Positions 7,891 to 15,794 of a stretch of DNA of 64,000 nt are shown piece by piece. Position numbers and translations under genes: made by a program. Where the stretch lies: contig NZ_VLKU01000011.1 in NCBI RefSeq assembly GCF_007830335.1, positions 1-64,000 on the forward strand, written 5' to 3'. Within the stretch, counting starts at the first letter, position 1. Each line of letters opens with the position of its first letter. A model generated the notes under the pieces. The model ran no database searches and was not told where the DNA came from. It saw nothing but the letters and a program-made list of their open reading frames with translations. Source of the DNA: Paracoccus sulfuroxidans (GTDB lineage: Bacteria; Pseudomonadota; Alphaproteobacteria; Rhodobacterales; Rhodobacteraceae).

Positions 7891-8378
7891 TCGTCCTGCT
7901 GGGTATGCCCGGATGCGGGAAAAGCACGCTGGCACAAGCCCTGGCTGTGGAAACCGGCGTGCCTTGGTACGACACTGATGCTTGTCTGCAGGATCAGCAT
8001 GGCAATGTTCTGGGTCCGCGCCCCGGCCCCGAACAATGGAGGCGATTCCGCGAATTAGAACACGCTCTGATCCGCGATCTGGCACAGGAGCCGGCCGGGT
8101 GCCTGTCGCTGGGCGGCGGAGCTTGGCAAAGCGCCGAGACCCGCCGGGTGCTGCTGGCCCGCCATATCTGCATCTACCTGCGCTGCGATCTCGATGAGCT
8201 TGCAGAGCGCCTGAAACATGGCGGGCGCGTCATGTTTGCCGGGGGCGACATCCGGCAGCAGCTTATCGGGCTCCTACAGCAGCGCGAGCCCGAGTATCGC
8301 CTGGCGCACCACACGGTCGATATCACCAACCGTCATTCGACAGATCTACTTGCCCTACTTCACTGCCTTCGCGGCTGA
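7887..8378 (+). CDS. Shikimate kinase family protein
   Basis: A 163-residue P-loop kinase of the AroK family, normally phosphorylating the 3-hydroxyl of shikimate. The Walker A is GMPGCGKST at residues 6-14, the shikimate-binding DxD-type Asp is in WYDTDACL, FRELEHALI carries the substrate Arg and Glu, and LGGGAW is the GGG motif. The C-terminal REPEYRLA corresponds to the adenine-contacting RxPxY segment. Its start overlaps the previous stop (ATGA). It is one of three shikimate-pathway homologues in the locus (with the dehydroquinase and EPSP synthase) and may act on shikimate or on an amino-shikimate. Confidence 0.85.
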   Translation: MIVLLGMPGCGKSTLAQALAVETGVPWYDTDACLQDQHGNVLGPRPGPEQWRRFRELEHALIRDLAQEPAGCLSLGGGAWQSAETRRVLLARHICIYLRCDLDELAERLKHGGRVMFAGGDIRQQLIGLLQQREPEYRLAHHTVDITNRHSTDLLALLHCLRG

Positions 8379-8407
8379 ACCCGCCTTAATTCTAAGGAGC
8401 GAAGCAA

Positions 8408-9571
8408 ATGAGTTTTGAATACCTGGAGTGGCCGAGATTCGGCGATGCAGAACGCATCGCCCTGACAACAGTACTGGACAGCGGGAAATGGTGGCGCAAT
8501 GAGGGCCAGTTCGTGGCTCAAGTCGAGTACCTGCTTGCCGAGGTCGAGCAGGCAAAATACGCGTTGGCAGTGTCCAACGGAACGCATGCGCTGGAGCTGG
8601 CGCTGATGGCGACGGACGTCCCACGCGATAGCGCGGTGGTGGTTCCGGCGCTCACGTTCTATTCGTCGATGGCCAGCATCCAGAAACACGGTGCCTATCC
8701 GGCGATTGCCGACGTGGATCTCGAGACTTGGGCGCTTGCCGCGGGTTGGGACGACCACCTGAAGCCGGGGGCTTGCAGCGCGGTGATGCCGGTGCACTAT
8801 GGCGGCGTGCCCGCGCCCGTTGACGAGATCGGGAAAGTTGCGGCGCGCATCGGTGCCGTCATGATCCAGGACACTGCCCACGGGCCGGGGATCCGTTGCG
8901 GCGGCGCGCCTGTTACGGCTTACGGCGACGCCAGTTGCTATAGCTTCCAAGCGGCCAAGCTACTACCCGCTGGTGAGGGTGGCGCCGTTATCTTCCGGGA
9001 CAAAGACGTATTCGACCGTGCACGGCTGATGCACAACTGTGGCCGGGCGATTGATGAAACCGGCTATGACCATCGCGAAATCGGCTCGAATTATCGCATG
9101 AACGAGTTTTCGGCGGCGGTCCTTTCAGCCCAGTTCGGGCGTTTCGAGGAGCTCGCCAAGATTCGGGCCCGCAATATCGCAAAATTCTGTGAACGGCTGT
9201 CGGGCAACCCTCTGGTGACCTTCCAGAAATGTCCAGGTAACGGCTCTCTCGCGTCGCAGTACTTGGTTCAGGCCCGGCTGCCATCGACCGCGCGTGCAGA
9301 GCTGCGGGATGCAATCGTCCGCGAGTTGCAGCACCAAGGCATCCCGGCCAATCGCGTCTACCCCGCCCTTTTTGAGCTGAAATCCTATTGGTTGAGGCCT
9401 GAACCGGGGACTACGCAGGGCGATCTGTTGGACCGCTGCCCCAACGCAGCCCTCATCTCTAGAACCGGGCTTTGTTTTCACCACAAGATGTTTCTTGCCG
9501 AGCCGGACAGGATTGACGCAATGGCCGACGAGGTCGCGCGGACCATCGGCGAAACGATGATGTCCGCATGA
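8408..9571 (+). CDS. AHBA-synthase-like PLP-dependent aminotransferase (DegT/DnrJ/EryC1 family, RifK-like)
   Basis: A 387-residue fold-type I PLP enzyme. The PLP lysine is Lys184 in SFQAAKLLPAGEGGA, the Asp that pairs with the pyridine nitrogen is Asp155 in IQDTAHGPG, and NGTHALELAL precedes the cofactor phosphate site. The N-terminus (WPRFGDAER with KWWR) and C-terminus (RCPNAALIS, HHKMFLAEPDR) match 3-amino-5-hydroxybenzoate synthases such as RifK more closely than general sugar aminotransferases. RifK is bifunctional: it transaminates the 3-keto-sugar nucleotide together with RifL, and aromatises aminodehydroshikimate to AHBA. Ribosome binding site AAGGAG at 8393-8398. The next gene overlaps by 4 bases, as expected for a RifK-RifL pair. 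Confidence 0.88.
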   Translation: MSFEYLEWPRFGDAERIALTTVLDSGKWWRNEGQFVAQVEYLLAEVEQAKYALAVSNGTHALELALMATDVPRDSAVVVPALTFYSSMASIQKHGAYPAIADVDLETWALAAGWDDHLKPGACSAVMPVHYGGVPAPVDEIGKVAARIGAVMIQDTAHGPGIRCGGAPVTAYGDASCYSFQAAKLLPAGEGGAVIFRDKDVFDRARLMHNCGRAIDETGYDHREIGSNYRMNEFSAAVLSAQFGRFEELAKIRARNIAKFCERLSGNPLVTFQKCPGNGSLASQYLVQARLPSTARAELRDAIVRELQHQGIPANRVYPALFELKSYWLRPEPGTTQGDLLDRCPNAALISRTGLCFHHKMFLAEPDRIDAMADEVARTIGETMMSA

Positions 9572-10665
9572 GCCGGACCGTGCTGTTCTACGGATGCGGC
9601 TGGGCGGCCACCAACATCTGGATGCCGAACCTGCGACGGGCGGGGAGCTTCGATTTTCTGTGTATCGATCAGCACTTGTTTGCACAGGCCGCCGCGCGGG
9701 GTGCAGTGCCGCCCTGTCTGGTGCTGGATAGCGTCGAGGACCTCGCCGCGCAGACCATCGACTTGGCCATCGTGGCCTCACCCAACAGCAGCCATGCGGA
9801 ACACGCCCAAGCGCTGCTGACGCGGGGCATCACGACAATCGTGGAAAAACCCGTCTGTCTGTCGCGACAGGACTGCGCGGCGATGTCCGACACCGCACGG
9901 AGCTCTGGCGCGCAACTGCTTCGAAGCTGCGCGTCGTGCTATGACCCGCATTTCCGGGCGTTTGTAGACCTTGTGGCAGGTTTCGACGTGTCGGAGATCT
10001 TGACCGTCCGAGCCGAATGGACCCGTACCGCGGGCGTTCCGTCGTCGAAATGGCTGACGTCGGCCCGCCACGCCGTGGCCGGATCGTCGCTCGACTTGGG
10101 TTGGCACTTGCTGGAATGCGTGGCGATGTTGCTTGGGTACCAGGAGATGGACCTCAAGGATGCCTCGTTCAGGTTTCCCGACGCCAGCGGAACCGCGTTC
10201 GCACGATGGTACGGGACTGAGGCAAGCGGGCCGGAACCGGTGGTCGACGTCGATTTGGCAGCCAGCCTGTGCTTAGAAACGGCCGGCGGTACGTCGGTCG
10301 ACATCAAGACGTCCTGGGACGAGGAGGTTAGCAATGATGCCGTCAGGTTCACGGTTGCGGGAGACCGGTTTGCGCTGGAACTGGAGACGATTTTCGGTCT
10401 TTCGCGCAACGGTCCTCGGCAGATGGGCATTACGGGTCACCGCCATGGCGAACGGGTGGATATCCGCCTAGCTGCCAAAACGCCCGGGCGAGCGCACGAG
10501 ATCATGATCCGGCAGTACGCAGCTGCGGGTTTCGATCCCGAACTGCTTGATCAGGATCTCGGTCAACTGGCGGTTCTAGCGACGGCTGCCGAACAGATCA
10601 TCAGCCAGCATGACGCATGCCGCGAGCAGGCCCTGGGCAGCGGAGATCACCATGTATCTGGCTGA
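9568..10665 (+). CDS. Gfo/Idh/MocA-family oxidoreductase (RifL-like)
   Basis: A 365-residue NAD(P)-dependent dehydrogenase. The N-terminal Rossmann half begins TVLFYGCGWAATNIW, and the family EKP motif is visible as IVEKPVCLSRQDC, where the Lys acts in hydride transfer. The C-terminal half is the usual alpha/beta substrate domain, with AGSSLDLGWHLLE holding the Asp and His expected near the active site. In AHBA biosynthesis RifL oxidises the 3-position of UDP-glucose so that RifK can aminate it. Placement directly after the RifK-like gene with an ATGA overlap supports the same role. Confidence 0.83.
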   Translation: MSRTVLFYGCGWAATNIWMPNLRRAGSFDFLCIDQHLFAQAAARGAVPPCLVLDSVEDLAAQTIDLAIVASPNSSHAEHAQALLTRGITTIVEKPVCLSRQDCAAMSDTARSSGAQLLRSCASCYDPHFRAFVDLVAGFDVSEILTVRAEWTRTAGVPSSKWLTSARHAVAGSSLDLGWHLLECVAMLLGYQEMDLKDASFRFPDASGTAFARWYGTEASGPEPVVDVDLAASLCLETAGGTSVDIKTSWDEEVSNDAVRFTVAGDRFALELETIFGLSRNGPRQMGITGHRHGERVDIRLAAKTPGRAHEIMIRQYAAAGFDPELLDQDLGQLAVLATAAEQIISQHDACREQALGSGDHHVSG

Positions 10666-11632
10666 AACCGATCTGAAACATCTGCTTCGCCAGTTCGGGG
10701 ATTTTTCGCTCGCCGCATCGGTGGCGCAGCCAGGCATGAAGTTCCACGGCACGCCTGACGGCGGCGTGTTCTTTGCGGAATGGAGAAGGCAGCGACGCAG
10801 CATGCGCTTTGTGCTCGGCGATCCGATAGCCGATCAAGCCGACTGGCCTGCGCTGATAGACGGGTTCCTGCTGCAATCCGAAGACGCGGTTTTCCTCAAT
10901 ATCGGCGAGGTTCTGGCGAAATTTCTCACAGAGCGCGGTTTCTATAGAAACTGCATTGGCTGGGAAGCACTGATCGAGCTGGAAGCTTACGACTTCTCCG
11001 GCCCGCGAAAGCAGAATATCCGCAATGCCGTGCGCCGTTGCGAATCCAACGGCTATATCGTGGAGGAAGCTGGCCCTGAGACCGAGGTCTGGCTGGAAAT
11101 AGACCGGGTTTCCCAAGACTGGCTGGCCAGAAAGTCTATCTCTAGGCCCGAGAACAGGCTGATCACCCGGCCGATGCTGCCATACAATCAGGGGCAGAGA
11201 ATTTTCCTACTGCGCGACGATGACGGCCGAGTAGTGCATTTCGTGACTTTTGACGAGTTTCACAGGAGCGGCGAGCTTGTCGGGTACCATGCCAACATCA
11301 ATCGGGGATTGTCGACGTCTCCCAAGAACGCGGACTATGCGATCCTCGCTCATGTGATTGGGCATCTGCAATCCGAAGGGGTCCGTTATCTGTCGCTGGG
11401 GCTATGCCCGGATTTCGCTTTTGCCCGGAACGCGAAAACCGAAAACCTGTATCTGTCGCTGTGCTTGGAGGCCGGGTCGAAACTTGGCCGTAGCGTCTAT
11501 GACTTGGCGGGGATCACGCAGCACAAGGCCGAATTCCGCGCCGGGATCAAACGTAGCGTTTTCGTTTCCACAAGAAACCCGTGGCCGCTGCCCAGCGTCG
11601 CGCGGACGCTCTGGGCGATGAACCTCGTTTGA
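10652..11632 (+). CDS. LPG-synthase C-terminal-type (DUF2156) acyltransferase, soluble
   Basis: A 326-residue protein resembling the soluble C-terminal domain of phosphatidylglycerol lysyltransferases (MprF), which is built from GNAT-like folds and transfers an aminoacyl group from aminoacyl-tRNA. Visible marks are IRNAVRRCESNGYIVEE, SQDWLARKS and SLGLCPDFAFARNAKTEN. It lacks the membrane flippase half of MprF, so it is expected to be cytoplasmic. I used ATG 10652, which has GGAG upstream and overlaps the preceding gene by 14 bases; an ATG at 10610 is less likely. In this operon it could aminoacylate an amino group of the pathway product. That is inference; it could also be another kind of acyltransferase. 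Confidence 0.72.
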   Translation: MYLAETDLKHLLRQFGDFSLAASVAQPGMKFHGTPDGGVFFAEWRRQRRSMRFVLGDPIADQADWPALIDGFLLQSEDAVFLNIGEVLAKFLTERGFYRNCIGWEALIELEAYDFSGPRKQNIRNAVRRCESNGYIVEEAGPETEVWLEIDRVSQDWLARKSISRPENRLITRPMLPYNQGQRIFLLRDDDGRVVHFVTFDEFHRSGELVGYHANINRGLSTSPKNADYAILAHVIGHLQSEGVRYLSLGLCPDFAFARNAKTENLYLSLCLEAGSKLGRSVYDLAGITQHKAEFRAGIKRSVFVSTRNPWPLPSVARTLWAMNLV

Positions 11633-11651
11633 GTGAAATGGAGGAGAGTAG

Positions 11652-12827
11652 ATGAAGAGCATTTTCGATCAGCGCTTCAAAGGGCTCGAGAAACTTGATG
11701 ATATCGTCGCTCTGGCCGAAATCGGTGCCCAAACCGAGAACCTGCGGGACTTCTATGACGCCTTTCGCGACAGCGAGATTCCTTTCCTACAGGAAACTTA
11801 CGGCAGCGATATCGGGCAGCTTTTCCGCGCCACGGTGACATCCCTGCACGAAATCGGCATCAGTTCGCCGGCAATTGCGCTCGGCGTCTCGCAGCATATG
11901 GCGTCGATGTTTGCCTTCGGGATTGCCAAGGCGATCCTGAGCAGCGACACCCGGTCGTTCCAGATGATGGATGCGCTTCTCGGCGAGGTGCACCGGAACC
12001 GGCATCTTCTGGCAAATACCACCTCGCACGCGGGCAACCAGCAGATCGGCGCGTCCGGATCAAGTATTCGGAAGGTCGCGGACGGTTACCTGGTTGAGGG
12101 ATATTCGACCTACATGTCGCTGGCGCTGGAAGCTGACAAGGTAGTCTTTCTGTCACGCAGCGAAGACGGCGAATTGCTGGCCGTCATTAGCGATCTGAAG
12201 GGAAATCCCGGCCTGAACATCGAGAAGGACCTTCTGTTTGGCAATCATCTCGCGCTGGCGGATACGCGTCGGCTAACGTTCAACAGGTTTGTCGCTTCCG
12301 CCGACCAGGTGATCGGCCCCGATCCGAACCTGAACGCGTTCTATCTGGTGCAGTTGATCTGCCACAACCTTTGTGTGGCCGCCCTGTATCTTGGTGGTGG
12401 TGCTCGTCTGCTGAAAGAAGCGATCAAATTTTCGCACGCCACGCGCCTGCCGGACGGGAGAGTCCTGGCGCAATCCGAGATGCAACAGGCAAACCTCGGC
12501 AGGCTCGGAATCATTTATTTCAACTCAGCACAGCTGATCCTTGCCGCGGGTGCGAGCCTATCTGACTTTCAGGCCGCCGGCTCTCTCGATGCCGGGCTCG
12601 CGGGTTCTATCCTGTCAAGAATATCCGCAACGAAATACGCGGTTGCGCAGAATGTGGAGCGGATCGCGACCGAGACGCGCAAGATCGTCGGTGCCCGCGC
12701 CTTCATGGACAATCACCCGATCGGACGGATCAACAATGAAATCGTGTTCGGTGCCCTAGGGCCTGCCACCGAAAAGCTGATCGAACTCAAGTTCGGTGCC
12801 GCACTCCTGGGCGCGGAGAAAGAATGA
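11652..12827 (+). CDS. Acyl-CoA-dehydrogenase-like flavoprotein
   Basis: A 391-residue protein with the layout of acyl-CoA dehydrogenases: a helical N-terminal domain, a central beta domain (SSIRKVADGYLVEGYSTYMS) and a C-terminal helical domain (ETRKIVGARAFMDNHPIGR). I could not place the catalytic Glu of true dehydrogenases, so it may instead be one of the family members that hydroxylate or oxidise nitrogen using reduced flavin. It has a strong ribosome binding site (GGAGGAG) and lies between the DUF2156 and nucleotidyltransferase genes, the latter overlapping by 4 bases. Substrate unknown. Confidence 0.7.
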   Translation: MKSIFDQRFKGLEKLDDIVALAEIGAQTENLRDFYDAFRDSEIPFLQETYGSDIGQLFRATVTSLHEIGISSPAIALGVSQHMASMFAFGIAKAILSSDTRSFQMMDALLGEVHRNRHLLANTTSHAGNQQIGASGSSIRKVADGYLVEGYSTYMSLALEADKVVFLSRSEDGELLAVISDLKGNPGLNIEKDLLFGNHLALADTRRLTFNRFVASADQVIGPDPNLNAFYLVQLICHNLCVAALYLGGGARLLKEAIKFSHATRLPDGRVLAQSEMQQANLGRLGIIYFNSAQLILAAGASLSDFQAAGSLDAGLAGSILSRISATKYAVAQNVERIATETRKIVGARAFMDNHPIGRINNEIVFGALGPATEKLIELKFGAALLGAEKE

Positions 12828-13747
12828 TGAAGAACTCCGAAAAGACGGCCGATTTCATTGAAGAGCTTCAGAGATCCGAGAACATTATCGACTTGTTGCG
12901 GAACCGGGGGCTCCACCTCACCAAGTTTGCCGGAAAGCTGACCGGCGACGCGGAAACCGTCGGTATCCTGTTGGTCGGATCGGTGGCAGAAGGCTACGCC
13001 ACCGATGCCTCCGATATCGACTTCCTGATCCTGTCATATAGCAACCGTGACGAGGTCGATTTTTCGACGTCCCTTTCGATCGAATCCGGGAATTCGCTGG
13101 AGACCCTTACCTACCTCGACGGTGTGGAAATCAACACGGAGGTCGTTCTGTGGGATGATCACGTAACGATTGCCGAGTCGCTTGCGAAGTTGTCTGCCGA
13201 CGTCGCGCTGAACCGGCACATCAGCAAGATGCCAATGATCGACAACTACACTCTACGGTTTCTGCATCGCCTGCGGACTGGAATTGTCGTTTACGGGGAA
13301 GATGTTATTGAACAGTTCCGGACGGATTTTCACATCGACTCGCTGCCGCTCTACATCTCGATAAAGAAATTCGTTCTGGCCCGGGAATCGCTGGAGGATG
13401 CCAAATCCGCGGATCCTGAAGTCTTCGGTCTGATCGAGTTCATCTGCCGCGACGTGATCGAACATTGCTGCCTGTCGCTGGCGGCCGCGAACGGGTTTAC
13501 CTCCCAGAGCCGACGCTTTGTCCTGAACTGGATTGCGGATCTGACCGAGGCAGAACAGGAATTCCCGCTGTTCGTGCGTTTGCGCGAAAGGTTGATCGGC
13601 ATCGTGCCGCTTCCGCCTGCGGAAAAGTCCGCGCTGGTCGACGAGATCGAAGGCCTGGTCCAGGCGACGATGTCTGTGCTGCAGATGGACCACACGAGGC
13701 GGCGTCTTCTGGATCAGATATTTGCGGACATCTCATATGCACAGTGA
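12824..13747 (+). CDS. Nucleotidyltransferase-fold protein
   Basis: A 307-residue protein with the polymerase-beta-like nucleotidyltransferase motif GSVAEGYATDASDIDFLIL, giving the GS...DxD metal-binding pattern, and a likely third acidic residue in VEINTEVVLW. The remainder is helical. Enzymes of this fold adenylate aminoglycosides (ANT family), proteins or small metabolites. In a cluster that probably makes an aminosugar or amino-cyclitol it could be a self-protection or an assembly enzyme; the sequence does not decide. Coupled to both neighbours by overlaps (ATGATGAAG start over the previous stop). Confidence 0.72.
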   Translation: MMKNSEKTADFIEELQRSENIIDLLRNRGLHLTKFAGKLTGDAETVGILLVGSVAEGYATDASDIDFLILSYSNRDEVDFSTSLSIESGNSLETLTYLDGVEINTEVVLWDDHVTIAESLAKLSADVALNRHISKMPMIDNYTLRFLHRLRTGIVVYGEDVIEQFRTDFHIDSLPLYISIKKFVLARESLEDAKSADPEVFGLIEFICRDVIEHCCLSLAAANGFTSQSRRFVLNWIADLTEAEQEFPLFVRLRERLIGIVPLPPAEKSALVDEIEGLVQATMSVLQMDHTRRRLLDQIFADISYAQ

Positions 13748-15698
13748 CAACGCTTCGCGATACTACGTCATCAGCGGTGCGTCGGGGTTTCTCGGCAGGC
13801 AGCTACTGGCGACGCTGGCCAGCGCCGATCCGTCGGCCCGGATCTTTGCGCTGATTGGTCGTTCGCAGGCCGGGGACCTGCTCGATTGGCTGCGCCGCAA
13901 CAACATCGACGCCAGCAACGTCACCGTTCTTGCCTCAAAATTCGAGCACGAGAATTGCGGGCTTGCGGCCGACGCCTTCGCCAGTCTGGAACCCGGCGAA
14001 GTCCATTTCTTTCATTGCGCCGCGCATTACGATCTTTCGGACGACGATCGAGAGAAATGCATGGCGGCCAATGTGACGGGCACGTCGAACGCGATCAAGC
14101 TCGGCCGGCAACTGAGTGCAAAATCCTTCAACCATATGAGCACTATAGCGGTTTCGGGCGAATATTATGGCGTTTGGTCGGAAACGCATTTCGACGAGGC
14201 CGGAGCGTGGCGCAGCAACTATGGCCGGACCAAGCACATGGCCGAAGCGCTGGTTCGGGATGCGCGGTTCCCGGTCGCAAACATCTTTCGTCTTGGTGTT
14301 CTGGTCGGCGACGCGCGGACCGGGCAGCATTTCAAGTCAGATGGGATCTATGGCTTTTTCCCCGCCCTGGAAGGCATCCTGAAATGCCTGCCGTCGGGCA
14401 CGCCACTGCCGTCTTTCGGATGGGGCAGTATTCCGATCTGCCCCGTCGACCATGCCGCCACGTCAATCGTTGCCCTGACCGCCGCTGCGGACTCGGGGGT
14501 AAATGTGTTTCACCTGTTCGAGGACGACATTCTCAGGGTTGATGACATCCTCGAGGCCCTGATTGGAGCCGCCGACCACAACCATGCGGTCTTTCCGAGC
14601 GGGCTGTCCCATCTTGTCGGCCGCTACAACGTCCTGACACCGCACGACAGGGTACTTCGGCAGCTCAAGGAAGAGGTCTTCGATGTTCTGAAGGACTTTG
14701 ACATTCCGGTCGAATTGCTGCCTGAAATCAACCATCCGACCCAGTTCACGAATGCCGCGACATCCCGGCGGCTTCGGCAGTTGGGCGTTTCCTCGCCCAA
14801 GTTCAACGACTATGCGCCGCGTATCTGGCGTTCTTGGCAGGCACAGCAGACGATCGACGCAAATGCGCGCGCTTCGACCCGTTTCGAGGGCGCGAACGTG
14901 TTGCTGACCGGCGGGACTTCGGGCATCGGCAGAACTATCGTTCAGAAGCTGTTTGTCCGGAATGCCAATATCGTAGTTCTTGGCAGGAACCACGAAGCGT
15001 TTTGCCAGCTTCACGAGGCATTGGGACGTCCGCCGCAAAATAGGCTTCGGTTCATCGAATGCGACCTGATGGACGACGACTCGATTGCCGATGCGCTGTC
15101 CCGTCTCGATTCCGAGGGTTGGACACCCGAGATCTTCGTTCATGCGGCGGGCATTTCCATCGCACGACATTTCCTAAAGATGTCCGAGCAGATCGAGGAA
15201 ACAAGACGGATGACGCAGGTCAATTTCCTGTCGGCCGCCACGATCATCCGCAAGATCCTTCCTGCGATGATCCAGCAGGGCAGTGGGCACATCGTTTCGC
15301 TGTCGTCGATTTCGTGCCAGATGGACGTCGCCGAATATGCCAGCTATTCGGCCAGCAAGGCAGGCTTGGATCAACTCATGACGGTGTTGCGAGCCGAGCT
15401 CTTTGGCAAGGGCATCCGGTTTTCCATTCTGCACTTGCCTTTGGTCAGAACACCGATGACGCAGCGCAACATCCGCCTGCGGGACGTTCCAATGCTGTCG
15501 GACGAAGCTGCGGCCGCACGGGTCATTGACGCCATAGTTCAGCAGCGTTTTCGCACCAGCGAACCATACGGCCTATTTTTTGCAGTTATGAAACAGGTGT
15601 TTCCAAACGGTTCGCTGGCGGCATCAGCGCTCATCTGGCGGGTTTTTGCGCGTCTCCCTTATTGGGCGCGAGTGCTTGGGAAGTCCGACCTCCGATGA
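13737..15698 (+). CDS. Two-domain SDR reductase resembling bacterial fatty acyl-CoA reductases
   Basis: A 653-residue protein with two NAD(P)-binding domains. The N-terminal extended SDR/male-sterility type domain starts YYVISGASGFLGRQLL and has SNYGRTKHMAEAL (Tyr-x-x-x-Lys). The C-terminal classical SDR domain has LLTGGTSGIGR and YASYSASKAGLDQ with Ser-Tyr-Lys. A linker segment (INHPTQF, YAPRIW) and the late PLVRTPMT motif match the alcohol-forming fatty acyl-CoA reductases described from Marinobacter, which reduce an acyl thioester to aldehyde and then alcohol. Here it probably reduces a thioester or carboxyl derivative in the pathway. ATG 13737 is preferred over a TTG at 13722; the gene overlaps the previous one by 11 bases. 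Confidence 0.78.
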   Translation: MHSDNASRYYVISGASGFLGRQLLATLASADPSARIFALIGRSQAGDLLDWLRRNNIDASNVTVLASKFEHENCGLAADAFASLEPGEVHFFHCAAHYDLSDDDREKCMAANVTGTSNAIKLGRQLSAKSFNHMSTIAVSGEYYGVWSETHFDEAGAWRSNYGRTKHMAEALVRDARFPVANIFRLGVLVGDARTGQHFKSDGIYGFFPALEGILKCLPSGTPLPSFGWGSIPICPVDHAATSIVALTAAADSGVNVFHLFEDDILRVDDILEALIGAADHNHAVFPSGLSHLVGRYNVLTPHDRVLRQLKEEVFDVLKDFDIPVELLPEINHPTQFTNAATSRRLRQLGVSSPKFNDYAPRIWRSWQAQQTIDANARASTRFEGANVLLTGGTSGIGRTIVQKLFVRNANIVVLGRNHEAFCQLHEALGRPPQNRLRFIECDLMDDDSIADALSRLDSEGWTPEIFVHAAGISIARHFLKMSEQIEETRRMTQVNFLSAATIIRKILPAMIQQGSGHIVSLSSISCQMDVAEYASYSASKAGLDQLMTVLRAELFGKGIRFSILHLPLVRTPMTQRNIRLRDVPMLSDEAAAARVIDAIVQQRFRTSEPYGLFFAVMKQVFPNGSLAASALIWRVFARLPYWARVLGKSDLR

Positions 15699-15794
15699 CG
15701 TCGGCGAGCGATCCGGGTTAGCCCCTACCCGGCGCCGCGGAGCGGGGGCTTGGGCCAGGTGCCTGGGCAAACGGCAATTTGAGGGCGGTTCAGC

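Noticed and set aside
7887..8378. Gluconate kinase or adenylate-kinase-like identity for the small P-loop kinase
   Set aside because: The WYDTDACL, FRELEH and LGGGAW motifs together fit shikimate kinase better, and other shikimate-pathway homologues are adjacent.
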